Made by a program: the position numbers and the translations under genes
The notes under the pieces: model-generated
What the model was told of the DNA's origin: nothing
What the model saw: only the letters and a program-made list of their open reading frames with translations
The model's database searches: none
Shown: positions 1-9,423 of the stretch, in pieces
Numbering within the stretch: position 1 is the stretch's first letter
How the letters are laid out: every line of letters begins with the position of its first letter
Source: Candidatus Melainabacteria bacterium MEL.A1
GTDB lineage: Bacteria > Cyanobacteriota > Vampirovibrionia > Gastranaerophilales > Gastranaerophilaceae
Length of the DNA: 64,000 bases
Assembly (NCBI GenBank): GCA_001765415.1
Contig: CP017245.1
Location: forward strand, 186,001-250,000
Direction: 5' to 3'

Positions 1-1157
<1,157 letters not shown>

Positions 1158-1160
1158 AAG

Positions 1161-1664
1161 TTACATCCTGTCTATGTTTTCAATACTTTCGTCAATAAAC
1201 TTGTTATGTAAATCTTGATTGTTTTCAAGAGTTGAAATTATGTGTTTTTTCGCAAGTTCAATTGAGGCATTCAATGTTTTTTCAGTCATTTTTGCTGACA
1301 AAGTTTTTTCTTCCGCATTGATAACTCTTTTTACATTCTTTTCAATTAACTGAACTTTTTCTTCTGTATTGGCAAGAATTTGATTAGCCAAGCCCTCACC
1401 TCTTTGAACCGCATCTTCCAATTGTTTTGCAATATCACTATCAATATTTTCGATAGATTTTTTTGCATCTTTTAATTTATTTTTAGCACATTTTTGTTCC
1501 TCTTTTGCGCTATTAATGGAATTAATAATGCCTTGTTTTATTTTTTCAATCCCATCTGCCACATTCATTTTTTTGTACAATACTGCAAAAATTACAAGTA
1601 ATACTGCAAAATTAAATGTGTTTGATTCTACTATGATATTCCAAAAATTTGCCAATTCGTTCAT
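1161..1664 (-). CDS. atpF: F-type ATP synthase subunit b
   Basis: Peripheral-stalk b subunit. It has one N-terminal membrane helix (about residues 15-32, NTFNFAVLLVIFAVLYKK) followed by a long charged coiled coil of about 130 residues. The start codon overlaps the stop of the upstream b'-type gene as TAATG, so the two are probably translationally coupled. The position between b' and delta matches the cyanobacterial gene order, which is why I call this one b and its upstream neighbour b'. Sequence alone distinguishes the two b types poorly. Confidence 0.9.
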   Translation of the reverse strand: MNELANFWNIIVESNTFNFAVLLVIFAVLYKKMNVADGIEKIKQGIINSINSAKEEQKCAKNKLKDAKKSIENIDSDIAKQLEDAVQRGEGLANQILANTEEKVQLIEKNVKRVINAEEKTLSAKMTEKTLNASIELAKKHIISTLENNQDLHNKFIDESIENIDRM

Positions 1665-2131
1665 TAGTTAAGTATCCTGTTTACAAGTTCATTGTCTGAA
1701 TTTTCAATATGTGTTTCTATTCCTAGAACTTTTGATGATATTACTTCTGCCAAGTCTTTTACTTTTGATTTGAGTTCTTCTGATGTCTGTAGTGCCTCAT
1801 TTTGAAGATTTGATTTGGCAGAAGATATTTCATCTTGAGATTTTTGTTTCGCATTGTCTGTTAAAGTTTTAGAATTTTCATTTGCTGCATTTATCTTATC
1901 TGCAACAAGTTTTTTTGAATCAGATGCAGATTTGTTCAATCTATCCTCTTTTTCTTTTAATATTGCATCTGCTCTATTATTAGAATTTAGCGCATCAGAC
2001 TTTGCATCATCGATGAATTTTTGACGTTCATCCATGACATTTTCCAATGGCTTATAAAATATTTTGTTCATAATAATAGTGAATATTATAAAACTTATTA
2101 CTGATACTAAAAATGTTGCGTTAAATTCCAT
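1664..2131 (-). CDS. atpF': F-type ATP synthase subunit b' (second b-type subunit)
   Basis: Second, diverged b-type stalk subunit (155 aa), also named AtpG in cyanobacteria. An N-terminal membrane helix (about residues 5-22) is followed by YKPLENVMDERQKFI, the usual start of the cytoplasmic b helix, and then an Asn/Lys/Ser-rich coiled coil. Separate b and b' genes in tandem are typical of Cyanobacteria, plastids and some photosynthetic bacteria, where they form a heterodimeric stalk. Their presence here without photosynthesis genes is a useful lineage clue. A 140-bp spacer separates it from atpE, longer than the other gaps in the operon. Confidence 0.9.
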   Translation of the reverse strand: MEFNATFLVSVISFIIFTIIMNKIFYKPLENVMDERQKFIDDAKSDALNSNNRADAILKEKEDRLNKSASDSKKLVADKINAANENSKTLTDNAKQKSQDEISSAKSNLQNEALQTSEELKSKVKDLAEVISSKVLGIETHIENSDNELVNRILN

Positions 2132-2271
2132 TTTTTTACCTTCAATTTCTTAAACGCTTGCTCCCAATTTTCTCCTTTGTGTAAATATAGGTATGATTTT
2201 GAGAGTTAAACGCTAGTCATTGCTCTTACCTTTTTACTGTTAGCCACTTAGCTTTCTAGTCGCCTAGCTAC

Positions 2272-2511
2272 CTATTTTCCTAACAACATAAATGCGATTA
2301 CGAATGCGTACAATGCACAAGCTTCTGATAAAGCTGCACCTAGTAAGAAGAAACCAAATGCTTTACTTGCAACTTCTGGTTGTCTTGAAACTGCATCCAT
2401 CAAGCCTTTTGTTGCAAAACCAATACCAAGTCCTGCGCCAACTGCACCAAAACCGATTGCAATACCTGCACCTAAGTGTGCCATTTGTGAAACTGTAGCT
2501 GTGTCTACCAT
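2272..2511 (-). CDS. atpE: F-type ATP synthase subunit c
   Basis: Membrane rotor subunit, 79 aa, two transmembrane helices joined by the polar RQPE loop (residues 43-46). The ion-carrying carboxylate is E63 in ALSEACALY. At positions where sodium-binding c subunits carry Gln in helix 1 and Ser/Thr after the Glu, this protein has I30, A64 and C65, which favours proton coupling. That is an inference from an alignment made by eye. The glycine-rich helix 1 (GxGxGxG, residues 25-31) is intact. An AGGAG-like ribosome binding site precedes the ATG. Confidence 0.97.
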   Translation of the reverse strand: MVDTATVSQMAHLGAGIAIGFGAVGAGLGIGFATKGLMDAVSRQPEVASKAFGFFLLGAALSEACALYAFVIAFMLLGK

Positions 2512-2543
2512 AATTTTCTCCTTTTTATTTATAACTATAATGT

Positions 2544-3236
2544 TTAGTGTTCTTCTCCTGTTGCCGAGCCAATATAAGCAATCGTCAACATCATAAATAC
2601 TGTTGCCTGAATAAATGCAACCAATATTTCAAATAACATAATCGGAAGTGGCAAAAAATATGCCAAACCACCCAATGCTATTGATACGAGGATTTCTCCC
2701 GCAAATACGTTTGCAAAAAGTCGGATTGCCAAACTTAGAGGTCTTGTAACCATTTCCAGTATCTCAACTAATGCCATAACAATCCCTGTAAAGCTTATTT
2801 CGTGCAAGAAAAACTTTGCACCTTTAGCTTTAATTCCCATTGTAACGTAATATATTAATACAATAATAGCCATTGCAGCTGTTAGGTTAATATCGTTAGT
2901 AGGTGAAGCAAGCTCTGCACCGTTTTTTAAATTGATTATTCTTAGGGGAAGTTGCCCCATCAAGTTTGCAGTTATAATAAACAAAAACAATGATGCAACC
3001 AATGGAATATGTCGTCTGTTGTCATTTGCAACCATTGTATCAAGTGTTCCGTAGAAAAATTTCATGATGCTTTCAGATATTGCTTGAAGTTTTCCGGGAA
3101 TTATTGATAAATGTCTGGTAGCAAGTAATGCAAATATGATTACAACAAGCATCGCAAACCACATTGTAAAAATTGTATCCAGATTTAAAGATATAGCATG
3201 TCCTAAAATCTTTAATGTGTAAATCCAATGTTCCAT
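2544..3236 (-). CDS. atpB: F-type ATP synthase subunit a
   Basis: Stator subunit that forms the ion half-channels against the c ring. It is 230 aa, with several hydrophobic helices and the conserved RPLSLAIRLFANVFAGEIL segment around residues 165-183, which holds the essential stator arginine. It is the first visible gene of the ATP synthase operon. I see no upstream atpI in the 90 bp before the divergent birA gene, so the operon probably starts here. Confidence 0.97.
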   Translation of the reverse strand: MEHWIYTLKILGHAISLNLDTIFTMWFAMLVVIIFALLATRHLSIIPGKLQAISESIMKFFYGTLDTMVANDNRRHIPLVASLFLFIITANLMGQLPLRIINLKNGAELASPTNDINLTAAMAIIVLIYYVTMGIKAKGAKFFLHEISFTGIVMALVEILEMVTRPLSLAIRLFANVFAGEILVSIALGGLAYFLPLPIMLFEILVAFIQATVFMMLTIAYIGSATGEEH

Positions 3237-3339
3237 GTTTTCTCTCCCTTGTGACTTAATTTTAACTCGTAAAAAAAAAATCGCAAATTTTTTTTGTTTA
3301 GGTTAGTATAGTAATATAAATTATATGTTAGGGGATAAA

Positions 3340-4062
3340 ATGAATATTATTCAATTGGAAGAAGTAAGTTCTACCAACCTTTATGCTAAAGAAAATCTGG
3401 ATAGTTTTGAAGATAAAACTGTAATTATTGCAATTTCGCAAACATCCGGTAGAGGAAGGTTTGACAGAAAATGGGTTGATTTAGGAGAAGGTAATTTATT
3501 CATGACAATTGTTCTTAAACCTTCAAATTCATTTGAAGAAGTTTATGCGAATTTAACTCAATATTTGTCTGTTGTAGTAACAAAGATATTGGAAGAATAC
3601 GGTTTATCTCCGAAAATCAAATGGCCTAATGATGTCTTGGTTAATGATGCTAAAATCTCCGGTATTTTGTGCGAAACAGTTATGCAAGGAACTAATTTTA
3701 AAGGTTTGGTTCTCGGTATTGGGGTTAACTTGAACGCTGATAAGGGTGATTTAAAACAAATTAAAGAAAAAGTTGCAACTGCTTTAAATATTGAGTTGGA
3801 AAGAGAATATGTAGATAAAAATTTGTTCACAGAAAAATTGCTGAATGAATTTTTTAAGAACTATGAAGAATTTCTCAAACAAGGCTTTCTTATGATAAAA
3901 AAAGAATATATTGAAAGATGTAATTTTTTAGGGAAAGAGATTTCTGTCAAAGTTTTCAATGACAAAAAATCAGGTATTGCAAAGACAATTAATGATAATG
4001 GAGAACTTGTAATTGAAAAGAATAATGATGAGTTTATATTAACAATGGGAGATATTTTATGA
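3340..4062 (+). CDS. birA: Biotin--[acetyl-CoA-carboxylase] ligase, single-domain type
   Basis: Attaches biotin to the carrier lysine of biotin enzymes through biotinyl-AMP. The GRGRFDRKW motif (about residues 40-48) and KWPNDVLVNDAKISGILCE (about residues 90-108) are the biotin/ATP-binding signatures. There is no N-terminal helix-turn-helix, so it should not act as a repressor. I chose the ATG at 3340 rather than 3325 because TTAGGGGAT lies at the right distance before it. Its stop overlaps the start of oadG as ATGA. The likely substrate is K561 of the adjacent OadA. Confidence 0.93.
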   Translation: MNIIQLEEVSSTNLYAKENLDSFEDKTVIIAISQTSGRGRFDRKWVDLGEGNLFMTIVLKPSNSFEEVYANLTQYLSVVVTKILEEYGLSPKIKWPNDVLVNDAKISGILCETVMQGTNFKGLVLGIGVNLNADKGDLKQIKEKVATALNIELEREYVDKNLFTEKLLNEFFKNYEEFLKQGFLMIKKEYIERCNFLGKEISVKVFNDKKSGIAKTINDNGELVIEKNNDEFILTMGDIL

Positions 4063-4295
4063 GTGTTGAAAATTGGATTTTAGGCTTTACTCTTATGGGA
4101 ATAGGAATGGGGACTGTTTTGCTCTTTTTGTGCGTACTTATTGGCTCTATGCGCATAATGTCAACGATAGTTTTGTATTTAAACAAAATTTTTCCAGAGA
4201 AAGTTGAAACAGTTCAAAAAGCTGTAAAAAAAGTGGTTTCAAATGATGATGAAGCAATTGCAGTTGCATTAGCAGCTATTATGGCTAGAAAATAA
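4059..4295 (+). CDS. oadG: OadG-like small membrane subunit of a sodium-pump decarboxylase
   Basis: 78-aa protein with one N-terminal membrane helix (about residues 8-32) and a short charged tail ending in a helix with ALAAIMARK, a layout typical of the gamma subunit that assembles the decarboxylase complex. Sequence similarity in this family is weak; the call rests mainly on size, topology and its place directly before oadA and oadB. It overlaps birA by 4 bp and ends 19 bp before oadA. Confidence 0.8.
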   Translation: MSVENWILGFTLMGIGMGTVLLFLCVLIGSMRIMSTIVLYLNKIFPEKVETVQKAVKKVVSNDDEAIAVALAAIMARK

Positions 4296-4314
4296 GTTTA
4301 GGAAGGGTAAATAT

Positions 4315-6102
4315 ATGGGTAAAAAACAAATTAAAGTAATGGATACATCTTTTAGAGATGGTTTTCAATCAGTTTATGGCGCAAGAGTGTTTGTTGAGGA
4401 TTTTATTCCCGCTATAAAAGCTGCAGTTGATGCCGGTATTAGACATTTTGAAGTTGCTGGTGGTGCGAGATTTCAATCTCCAATTTTTTATTGCAGAGAA
4501 AATGCTTTTGAAACGATGGATAAAATCAGAGCGGCTGTAGGACCAGATGTTAATTTGCAAAGTTTAGCAAGAGGGGTTAACGTTGTAGGTCTTGATTCTC
4601 AACCACGTGATATTATTAATCTCCATGCCAGAATGTTTAAAAAGCATGGGGTTACTACAGTTAGAAACTTTGATGCCTTGAACGATGTTAATAATTTGAT
4701 TTATTCAGGTCAATGTATTAAAGATAATGGATTGAACCATGAAGTTACAATTACTATGATGGAACTTCCTATTGGTTGTCAAGGAGCGCATGATGCAGCG
4801 TTTTACGAAAGAGTATTGAGAAATATTCTTGATGCAGGAATTCCGTTTGACAGTCTTGCTTATAAAGATGCGTCAGGAACTTCAAATCCTAGAAAAGTTT
4901 ATGAAACAATTAAAAAAGCAAGAGAAATTTTGGGTGCTGATGCTCATATTCGTTTCCACTCACATGAAACTGCAGGAACAGGTTTGGCTGCATATTTGGC
5001 AGCTCTTGATGGTGGAGCAGATGGAATTGATTTGTCTATGAAACCTGTTTCGGGTGGAACTGCTCAGCCTGACATTGTTTCAATGTGGCATGCTTTGAAA
5101 GGTACTGAATACGATTTAGGCTTAGATATTGAAAAAATTCTTGAAACAGAAGAAATTTTTAAAGAATGTATGAAAGATTACTTCTTGCCTCCTGAAGCTT
5201 TAGCAGTAAATCCGATGATAATTCAATCTCCACTTCCTGGAGGTGCTTTAACTGCTAATACTCAAATGTTGAGAGATAATAATTTGATGGATAGATATCC
5301 TGAAATTGTTGCAGCCATGAAGGAAGTTGTAGAAAAAGGTGGTTTTGGAACATCTGTTACTCCGGTTTCTCAATTCTATTTCCAACAAGCATTTAACAAT
5401 GTTATGCATGGCAAATGGGCAAAAATTGCGGATGGTTACGGAAAAATGGTTCTTGGATATTTTGGGAAAACTCCTTGTGAACCTGATGCTGAAGTTGTGA
5501 AAATTGCATCTGAGCAATTAGGTTTAGAACCAACTACCGAAAAAGTTGTTGATATTAATGACAAAGATGAAACCAAAGGTATTGCAGCTGCTACAAAACG
5601 TCTTGAAGATGCCGGCTTACCTGTAAATGATGAAAATATATTTATTTCTGCAGCTTGTAAAGAAAAAGGTATTTTGTTCTTACAAGGTAAAGGTACAATT
5701 GGGGTAAGAAAATGTGAAAAGAGCGAAGCTGAACCCGCTATTGATAACAATGAAAAAGAATTTACTGTTACTGTTAATGGTAAAAAATACGGTATTGAGT
5801 TGGATGGTAAAAAAGCTGTTGTTAACGGAAAAACTTATGATTTTGACGTCAAAACAGGTATTGACAAATCATCCGGTTCAGTTGGTGTTGGTCAACCGGT
5901 AAAAGCGGCGTTACCTGGAACTGTTTTGAGGGTGAATGTTTCTGTTGGTGATAGTGTCGCAGAAGGCGATGTGATTGCTGTAGTTGAGGCTATGAAAATG
6001 GAAACTGAAATTAAGTCCCCATTGTCAGGAGCAATTAAAGAGGTCGATATAGAGGCTGGTGATAAAGTTAAAACTGGTGATACATTGGTAACTATCGGTT
6101 AA
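4315..6102 (+). CDS. oadA: Sodium-pump decarboxylase alpha subunit, carboxyltransferase plus biotinyl domain (oxaloacetate decarboxylase type)
   Basis: 595-aa soluble subunit. The N-terminal TIM-barrel carboxyltransferase domain begins with DTSFRDGFQS and contains the catalytic-type lysine in SLAYKDASGT (about residue 186). A conserved carboxylase-associated domain follows, then a linker, and the biotinyl domain carries EAMKMETE with the biotin-accepting K561. Canonical OadA has DAHQS where this has DGFQS, so it belongs to a variant subgroup and the exact substrate (oxaloacetate or another beta-keto acid) is an inference. AGGAAGGG precedes the ATG. It is encoded between oadG and oadB. Confidence 0.9.
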   Translation: MGKKQIKVMDTSFRDGFQSVYGARVFVEDFIPAIKAAVDAGIRHFEVAGGARFQSPIFYCRENAFETMDKIRAAVGPDVNLQSLARGVNVVGLDSQPRDIINLHARMFKKHGVTTVRNFDALNDVNNLIYSGQCIKDNGLNHEVTITMMELPIGCQGAHDAAFYERVLRNILDAGIPFDSLAYKDASGTSNPRKVYETIKKAREILGADAHIRFHSHETAGTGLAAYLAALDGGADGIDLSMKPVSGGTAQPDIVSMWHALKGTEYDLGLDIEKILETEEIFKECMKDYFLPPEALAVNPMIIQSPLPGGALTANTQMLRDNNLMDRYPEIVAAMKEVVEKGGFGTSVTPVSQFYFQQAFNNVMHGKWAKIADGYGKMVLGYFGKTPCEPDAEVVKIASEQLGLEPTTEKVVDINDKDETKGIAAATKRLEDAGLPVNDENIFISAACKEKGILFLQGKGTIGVRKCEKSEAEPAIDNNEKEFTVTVNGKKYGIELDGKKAVVNGKTYDFDVKTGIDKSSGSVGVGQPVKAALPGTVLRVNVSVGDSVAEGDVIAVVEAMKMETEIKSPLSGAIKEVDIEAGDKVKTGDTLVTIG

Positions 6103-6119
6103 AATAGGAGAAATAAAGA

Positions 6120-7295
6120 ATGAATTTAGTAGACAGTTTATATAAATTATGGCAATCTACAGGTATTGCAAACTTTATTCAGCCTGTTGATCCGAATATT
6201 ACAAACGGTTTTGAACAATTTTTACATCAATTCGGCTCTCCGATTATGATATTAGTTTGCTTGTTCTTGTTGTGGTTAGGAATTAAAAAACAATTTGAAC
6301 CGTTGTTGCTAGTCCCGATAGCTTTTGGCGGATTATTATCTAATATTCCTGTTGCTGGAATTGCCGAACCAAATGGCTTTTTAGGAATTATTTATGAATT
6401 TGGTATTCATCAAGGCTTGTTCCCATTAATTATTTTTATGGGTGTTGGTGCAATGACAGATTTCGGCCCGTTGATTGCAAACCCTAAAACTGCACTTTTA
6501 GGTGGTGCTGCGCAATTCGGTATATTTGGAGCATTACTTTTAGCTTTGTGTATATTTGGTTTTACATTGCCACAATCAGGTGCAATTGGTATTATTGGAG
6601 GCGCAGATGGACCTACTTCAATTTATGTAACTTCAAAGCTCGCTCCTGAGTTATTGGGTGCAATTGCAGTTGCTGCATATTCTTATATGGCATTAGTTCC
6701 GGTAATTCAACCACCTATTATGAAATTTTTCACAACTAAGGCTGAAAGAGAAATTCAAATGACACAGTTGCGAGAAGTTACAAAACGTGAAAAAATTGTG
6801 TTCCCTCTTGTTGTATTAGGGCTTTGCATAATCTTTTTACCTGATGCCTGTCCGTTAGTTGGAGCTTTAACTTTTGGGAATCTTTGTAAAGAATGTGGGG
6901 TTGTTGAAAGACTTTCTGATACTATGCAAAATGCGTTAATCAATATTGTAACGATATTTTTAGGACTTTCTGTTGGTTCAAAATTGTCTGCAGAACAATT
7001 TTTAACGTTGCAAACTTTATTTATTTTGATTTTAGGAATTTTGGCATTTTCATTTGCAACTGCAGCAGGTGTTATTTTTGCTAAAATAATGAATTTGTTC
7101 TCTAAAAACAAAATAAATCCATTGATTGGTGCTGCCGGAGTTTCAGCCGTTCCGATGGCAGCCAGAGTTGCAAATAAGGTTGGGTTAGAGGCTAACCCAC
7201 AAAACTATTTGTTAATGCATGCAATGGGACCAAATGTTGCAGGTGTAATCGGTTCTGCGGTTGCTGCAGGTATTCTGTTAGCTCTTTGCAACTAA
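6120..7295 (+). CDS. oadB: Sodium-pump decarboxylase beta subunit
   Basis: 391-aa polytopic membrane protein that decarboxylates carboxybiotin and exports sodium ions. The family signature [20 protein letters not shown] near residues 158-177 includes the Asp of the ion path, and [14 protein letters not shown] near residue 340 is the second conserved block. It starts 17 bp after oadA with a GGAG-type ribosome binding site and ends just before a strong terminator, closing the birA-oadG-oadA-oadB operon. In the family the pump builds a sodium gradient from anaerobic decarboxylation. Confidence 0.95.
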   Translation: MNLVDSLYKLWQSTGIANFIQPVDPNITNGFEQFLHQFGSPIMILVCLFLLWLGIKKQFEPLLLVPIAFGGLLSNIPVAGIAEPNGFLGIIYEFGIHQGLFPLIIFMGVGAMTDFGPLIANPKTALLGGAAQFGIFGALLLALCIFGFTLPQSGAIGIIGGADGPTSIYVTSKLAPELLGAIAVAAYSYMALVPVIQPPIMKFFTTKAEREIQMTQLREVTKREKIVFPLVVLGLCIIFLPDACPLVGALTFGNLCKECGVVERLSDTMQNALINIVTIFLGLSVGSKLSAEQFLTLQTLFILILGILAFSFATAAGVIFAKIMNLFSKNKINPLIGAAGVSAVPMAARVANKVGLEANPQNYLLMHAMGPNVAGVIGSAVAAGILLALCN

Positions 7296-7312
7296 ATAAC
7301 AATTCTTTAATT

Positions 7313-7347
7313 AAAAAAAAGACCGTATTAATTGCGGTCTTTTTTTA
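7313..7347. terminator. Bidirectional rho-independent terminator after oadB
   Basis: A run of A, the stem GACCG/CGGTC with a 9-base loop, and a run of T. It can serve oadB on the plus strand and the convergent small gene that ends at 7345 on the minus strand. Confidence 0.9.
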
Positions 7348-7689
7348 TAATGTTATATCTATTTCGTCACCTAATGTCTTAATTATAGATTTGGAATGTT
7401 GCTGCAAATCTAATTTTTTAGCATTTGGATTGTGTGTAATAAAATTTTTCATATTCTCTGTAGCTTCTGCAATTTCAGGATATTTGTCAGTTATTTGTTT
7501 TCCAATTTCTGACAAAAAATATCTGTAACCTCGCCAACCTGTGCTTTTAATTTTTTTAGGCCAAAGGTTATCAATTACCGGTTTTAAATCAGCGACAGAG
7601 TCGCTTTCAATACATCTTAATGTTGTTGTTTCTAATATATTAACTGTTCTAAATTTTGTTCCGAATGATACTTTGTTTTGAATTTCCAT
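7345..7689 (-). CDS. Unknown protein with N-terminal F-x-G-like tag
   Basis: 114 aa, no membrane segment and no family I recognise. It begins MEIQNKVSFGTKF, which resembles the N-terminal F-x-G-like tag seen in four other proteins of this window. The rest is mixed helical, with a basic central part (WPKKIKSTGWRGYRYF). It is divergent from the formyltransferase-like gene at 7759. No clear ribosome binding site precedes the ATG, so the start is uncertain. It shares the terminator at 7313-7347. Confidence 0.6.
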   Translation of the reverse strand: MEIQNKVSFGTKFRTVNILETTTLRCIESDSVADLKPVIDNLWPKKIKSTGWRGYRYFLSEIGKQITDKYPEIAEATENMKNFITHNPNAKKLDLQQHSKSIIKTLGDEIDITL

Positions 7690-7758
7690 ATGTTTATACT
7701 AAATACAAATAAAAATTTTTTTGCTATTATAATAAATGTAAAAATAGGGGAGAAAATT

Positions 7759-8355
7759 ATGAAAAAATTAGCGATTTTAGGTTCTGCAAAAAGTTGTGTT
7801 TTAGAAGATATTTTGAAATATTTTAATGGTAAAGATGTTGAAATAACTTGTTTGTCTGATGATGAGCATTGTGAATTTTTCAAAAAAGCTAAAGAATTAA
7901 ATGAAAATACAAAATTATTACCGTATGAAATTAATGTAGAATATTTTTCATCACATGATGTTGATTTGGTTGCCGTTTGTGATTATAGAAAAGTTTTACA
8001 AAAAGAAGTTTTTGAAACAAACAAATTTATTAATATTCATGGCTCTTTACTCCCTGCGTTTAGAGGAGCTGATGAGATAAGTAGAGCTTTTATGGCTGGA
8101 GTGAAGGTTTCTGGCGTTACGGTGCATAAATTGACTGAAGATATTGAAAGAGATGAAATTATTGCTCAATATCCTATTTTGATTGAAAATTTAACACATT
8201 TTGATGAATTTGAAGAAAATATTTATAAATTAGAAGGAATGCTTTATCCTATAGTTATTGATAAAGTTTTGAAAGATGAAGTATTTGATTTTTCTGATTT
8301 CTTAACATCGGGCGGATGTGGCGGTTCATGTGGCGGATGTGAAGGGTGTCACTAG
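7759..8355 (+). CDS. PurN-like formyltransferase with a Cys-rich C-terminal tail
   Basis: 198 aa. The NIHGSLLPAFRG segment (N92, H94) aligns with the catalytic Asn and His of glycinamide ribonucleotide formyltransferase, and G119 and H123 also fit. The catalytic Asp of PurN (E. coli D144) aligns, without gaps, with E130. The C-terminus has Cys at 187, 191, 194 and 197 and ends in His198, a plausible metal site absent from ordinary PurN. The start at 7759 is chosen from AGGGGAGA before the ATG; a good -10 TATAAT lies at 7728-7733. The substrate is uncertain. Formyltransferase fold is near certain, the enzyme activity is not. Confidence 0.75.
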   Translation: MKKLAILGSAKSCVLEDILKYFNGKDVEITCLSDDEHCEFFKKAKELNENTKLLPYEINVEYFSSHDVDLVAVCDYRKVLQKEVFETNKFINIHGSLLPAFRGADEISRAFMAGVKVSGVTVHKLTEDIERDEIIAQYPILIENLTHFDEFEENIYKLEGMLYPIVIDKVLKDEVFDFSDFLTSGGCGGSCGGCEGCH

Positions 8356-8501
8356 TTTTTAGCCCTTTTTATAATTATACAATCCTTTTCAACAGAAAAT
8401 TCTAATTTGTCTTTTACAGGATTGATTTTTAACAAATTTAAAATCGGAAGCGGTATTATAACTCCCCAGCTGTTTCCGATTTGTATTATTTTTCTAATCA
8501 T
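8352..8501 (-). CDS. Small AbrB/MazE-like DNA-binding protein
   Basis: 49-aa gene on the minus strand. The ATG at 8501-8499 is preceded by AAGAAGG. The protein has the swapped-hairpin pattern of AbrB/MazE/SpoVT proteins: KIIQIGNSWGVIIPLPIL, then a short variable region, then IIIKR near the C-terminus. Such proteins act as antitoxins or transition-state regulators. No toxin gene adjoins it, so it is a solitary copy. Its stop and that of the convergent PurN-like gene overlap in the palindrome CTAG. It could bind the nearby GTTATAAC palindromes, but that is speculation. Confidence 0.8.
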   Translation of the reverse strand: MIRKIIQIGNSWGVIIPLPILNLLKINPVKDKLEFSVEKDCIIIKRAKN

Positions 8502-8526
8502 AAAACCTTCTTAATATTGTAACAAT

Positions 8527-8580
8527 GTTATAACCATTATTGCAAATATTTTGTGTAAAAGGTTATAATAATGTTATAAC
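8527..8580 (+). promoter_or_regulatory. Promoter with flanking GTTATAAC palindromes, before a prepilin gene
   Basis: A sigma-70-like promoter TTGCAA (8540-8545), 18-bp spacer, TATAAT (8564-8569) is bracketed by two perfect 8-bp palindromes GTTATAAC at 8527-8534 and 8573-8580; a near copy GTTATAAT overlaps the -10. The arrangement resembles paired operators. The binding protein is unknown. Confidence 0.55.
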
Positions 8581-8593
8581 ACAAGGAGATGAT

Positions 8594-9346
8594 ATGAGAT
8601 ATAAAGGTTTTACTTTGGCAGAAGTTTTAATAACATTAGGGGTAATTGGGGTTGTTGCGGCAATGACTTTACCAACTTTAATTCAAGAGCATAGGGAAAA
8701 AGCTCGTGTTACACAGGTTAAGAAAGCGTATTCAATATTGTCGCAAGCTTTTACAATGGCAGTCCAAGAATATGGAGATATTGAGGACTGGGAGTTAACA
8801 ACAACTTCCACTGGTAAAACAGATGAAGATGGAAATGCAGTATATGAAACTTCTGGTCAAATTCTTCTTCGCAACAGATTAGCTCAATATGTAAAACAGT
8901 TAGACAAACCAAATAAATTGGAATTTAGGTCTTTTAAAGCTCTTGATGGAAGATATTTTAAATCCGACACATACACAAGTTTTGATACTGATACTGGTTT
9001 CTTTTTGGCTGATGGAACTTACGTTAATGTTGGTTGGGTTAATTTAGGTTGTTCAAATTCAATTGTTGCATGTGGAGATTTGTTTGTGTTTTTACCTCCA
9101 CAAAGGGATGCGAAAATGGGTGTTAATTGGTTTAATTTTTATGTTTCTCCAACAGGTATTCAACCTATGGGAGCAGAAAAAGATACCCAAAGAAGTTTTG
9201 AGAAATATTGTGATATAAAAAATTCAGAAGGAATAGGGGCAATGGAGCAAGGTAGAGCGTGTACTGCTTGGGTAATTTATAATGGAAATATGGATTATTT
9301 GCATTGTAACGATTTGTCTTGGCATGGTAAAACTAAATGCAAATAA
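8594..9346 (+). CDS. Type IV prepilin-like protein
   Basis: 250 aa. The N-terminus MRYKGFTLAEVLITLGVIGVV has a class III signal: short basic leader, cleavage expected after Gly5, Phe as residue +1 and Glu at +5, then the hydrophobic helix that packs in the pilus core and anchors the protein in the membrane. The globular part contains several Cys (CSNSIVAC and others) that may pair outside the cell. The start is supported by AAGGAGATG. Unlike the two other prepilins in this window it has no poly-G tract and no long leader. A structural or minor (pseudo)pilin role is an inference. Confidence 0.88.
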   Translation: MRYKGFTLAEVLITLGVIGVVAAMTLPTLIQEHREKARVTQVKKAYSILSQAFTMAVQEYGDIEDWELTTTSTGKTDEDGNAVYETSGQILLRNRLAQYVKQLDKPNKLEFRSFKALDGRYFKSDTYTSFDTDTGFFLADGTYVNVGWVNLGCSNSIVACGDLFVFLPPQRDAKMGVNWFNFYVSPTGIQPMGAEKDTQRSFEKYCDIKNSEGIGAMEQGRACTAWVIYNGNMDYLHCNDLSWHGKTKCK

Positions 9347-9423
9347 AAATAGTTATTTAGGGTTAGTGCTTTTTTTTCAAACTTTTTGTATAATTAGAAT
9401 ACAGAATAGAAAGAGGGGCGAAC

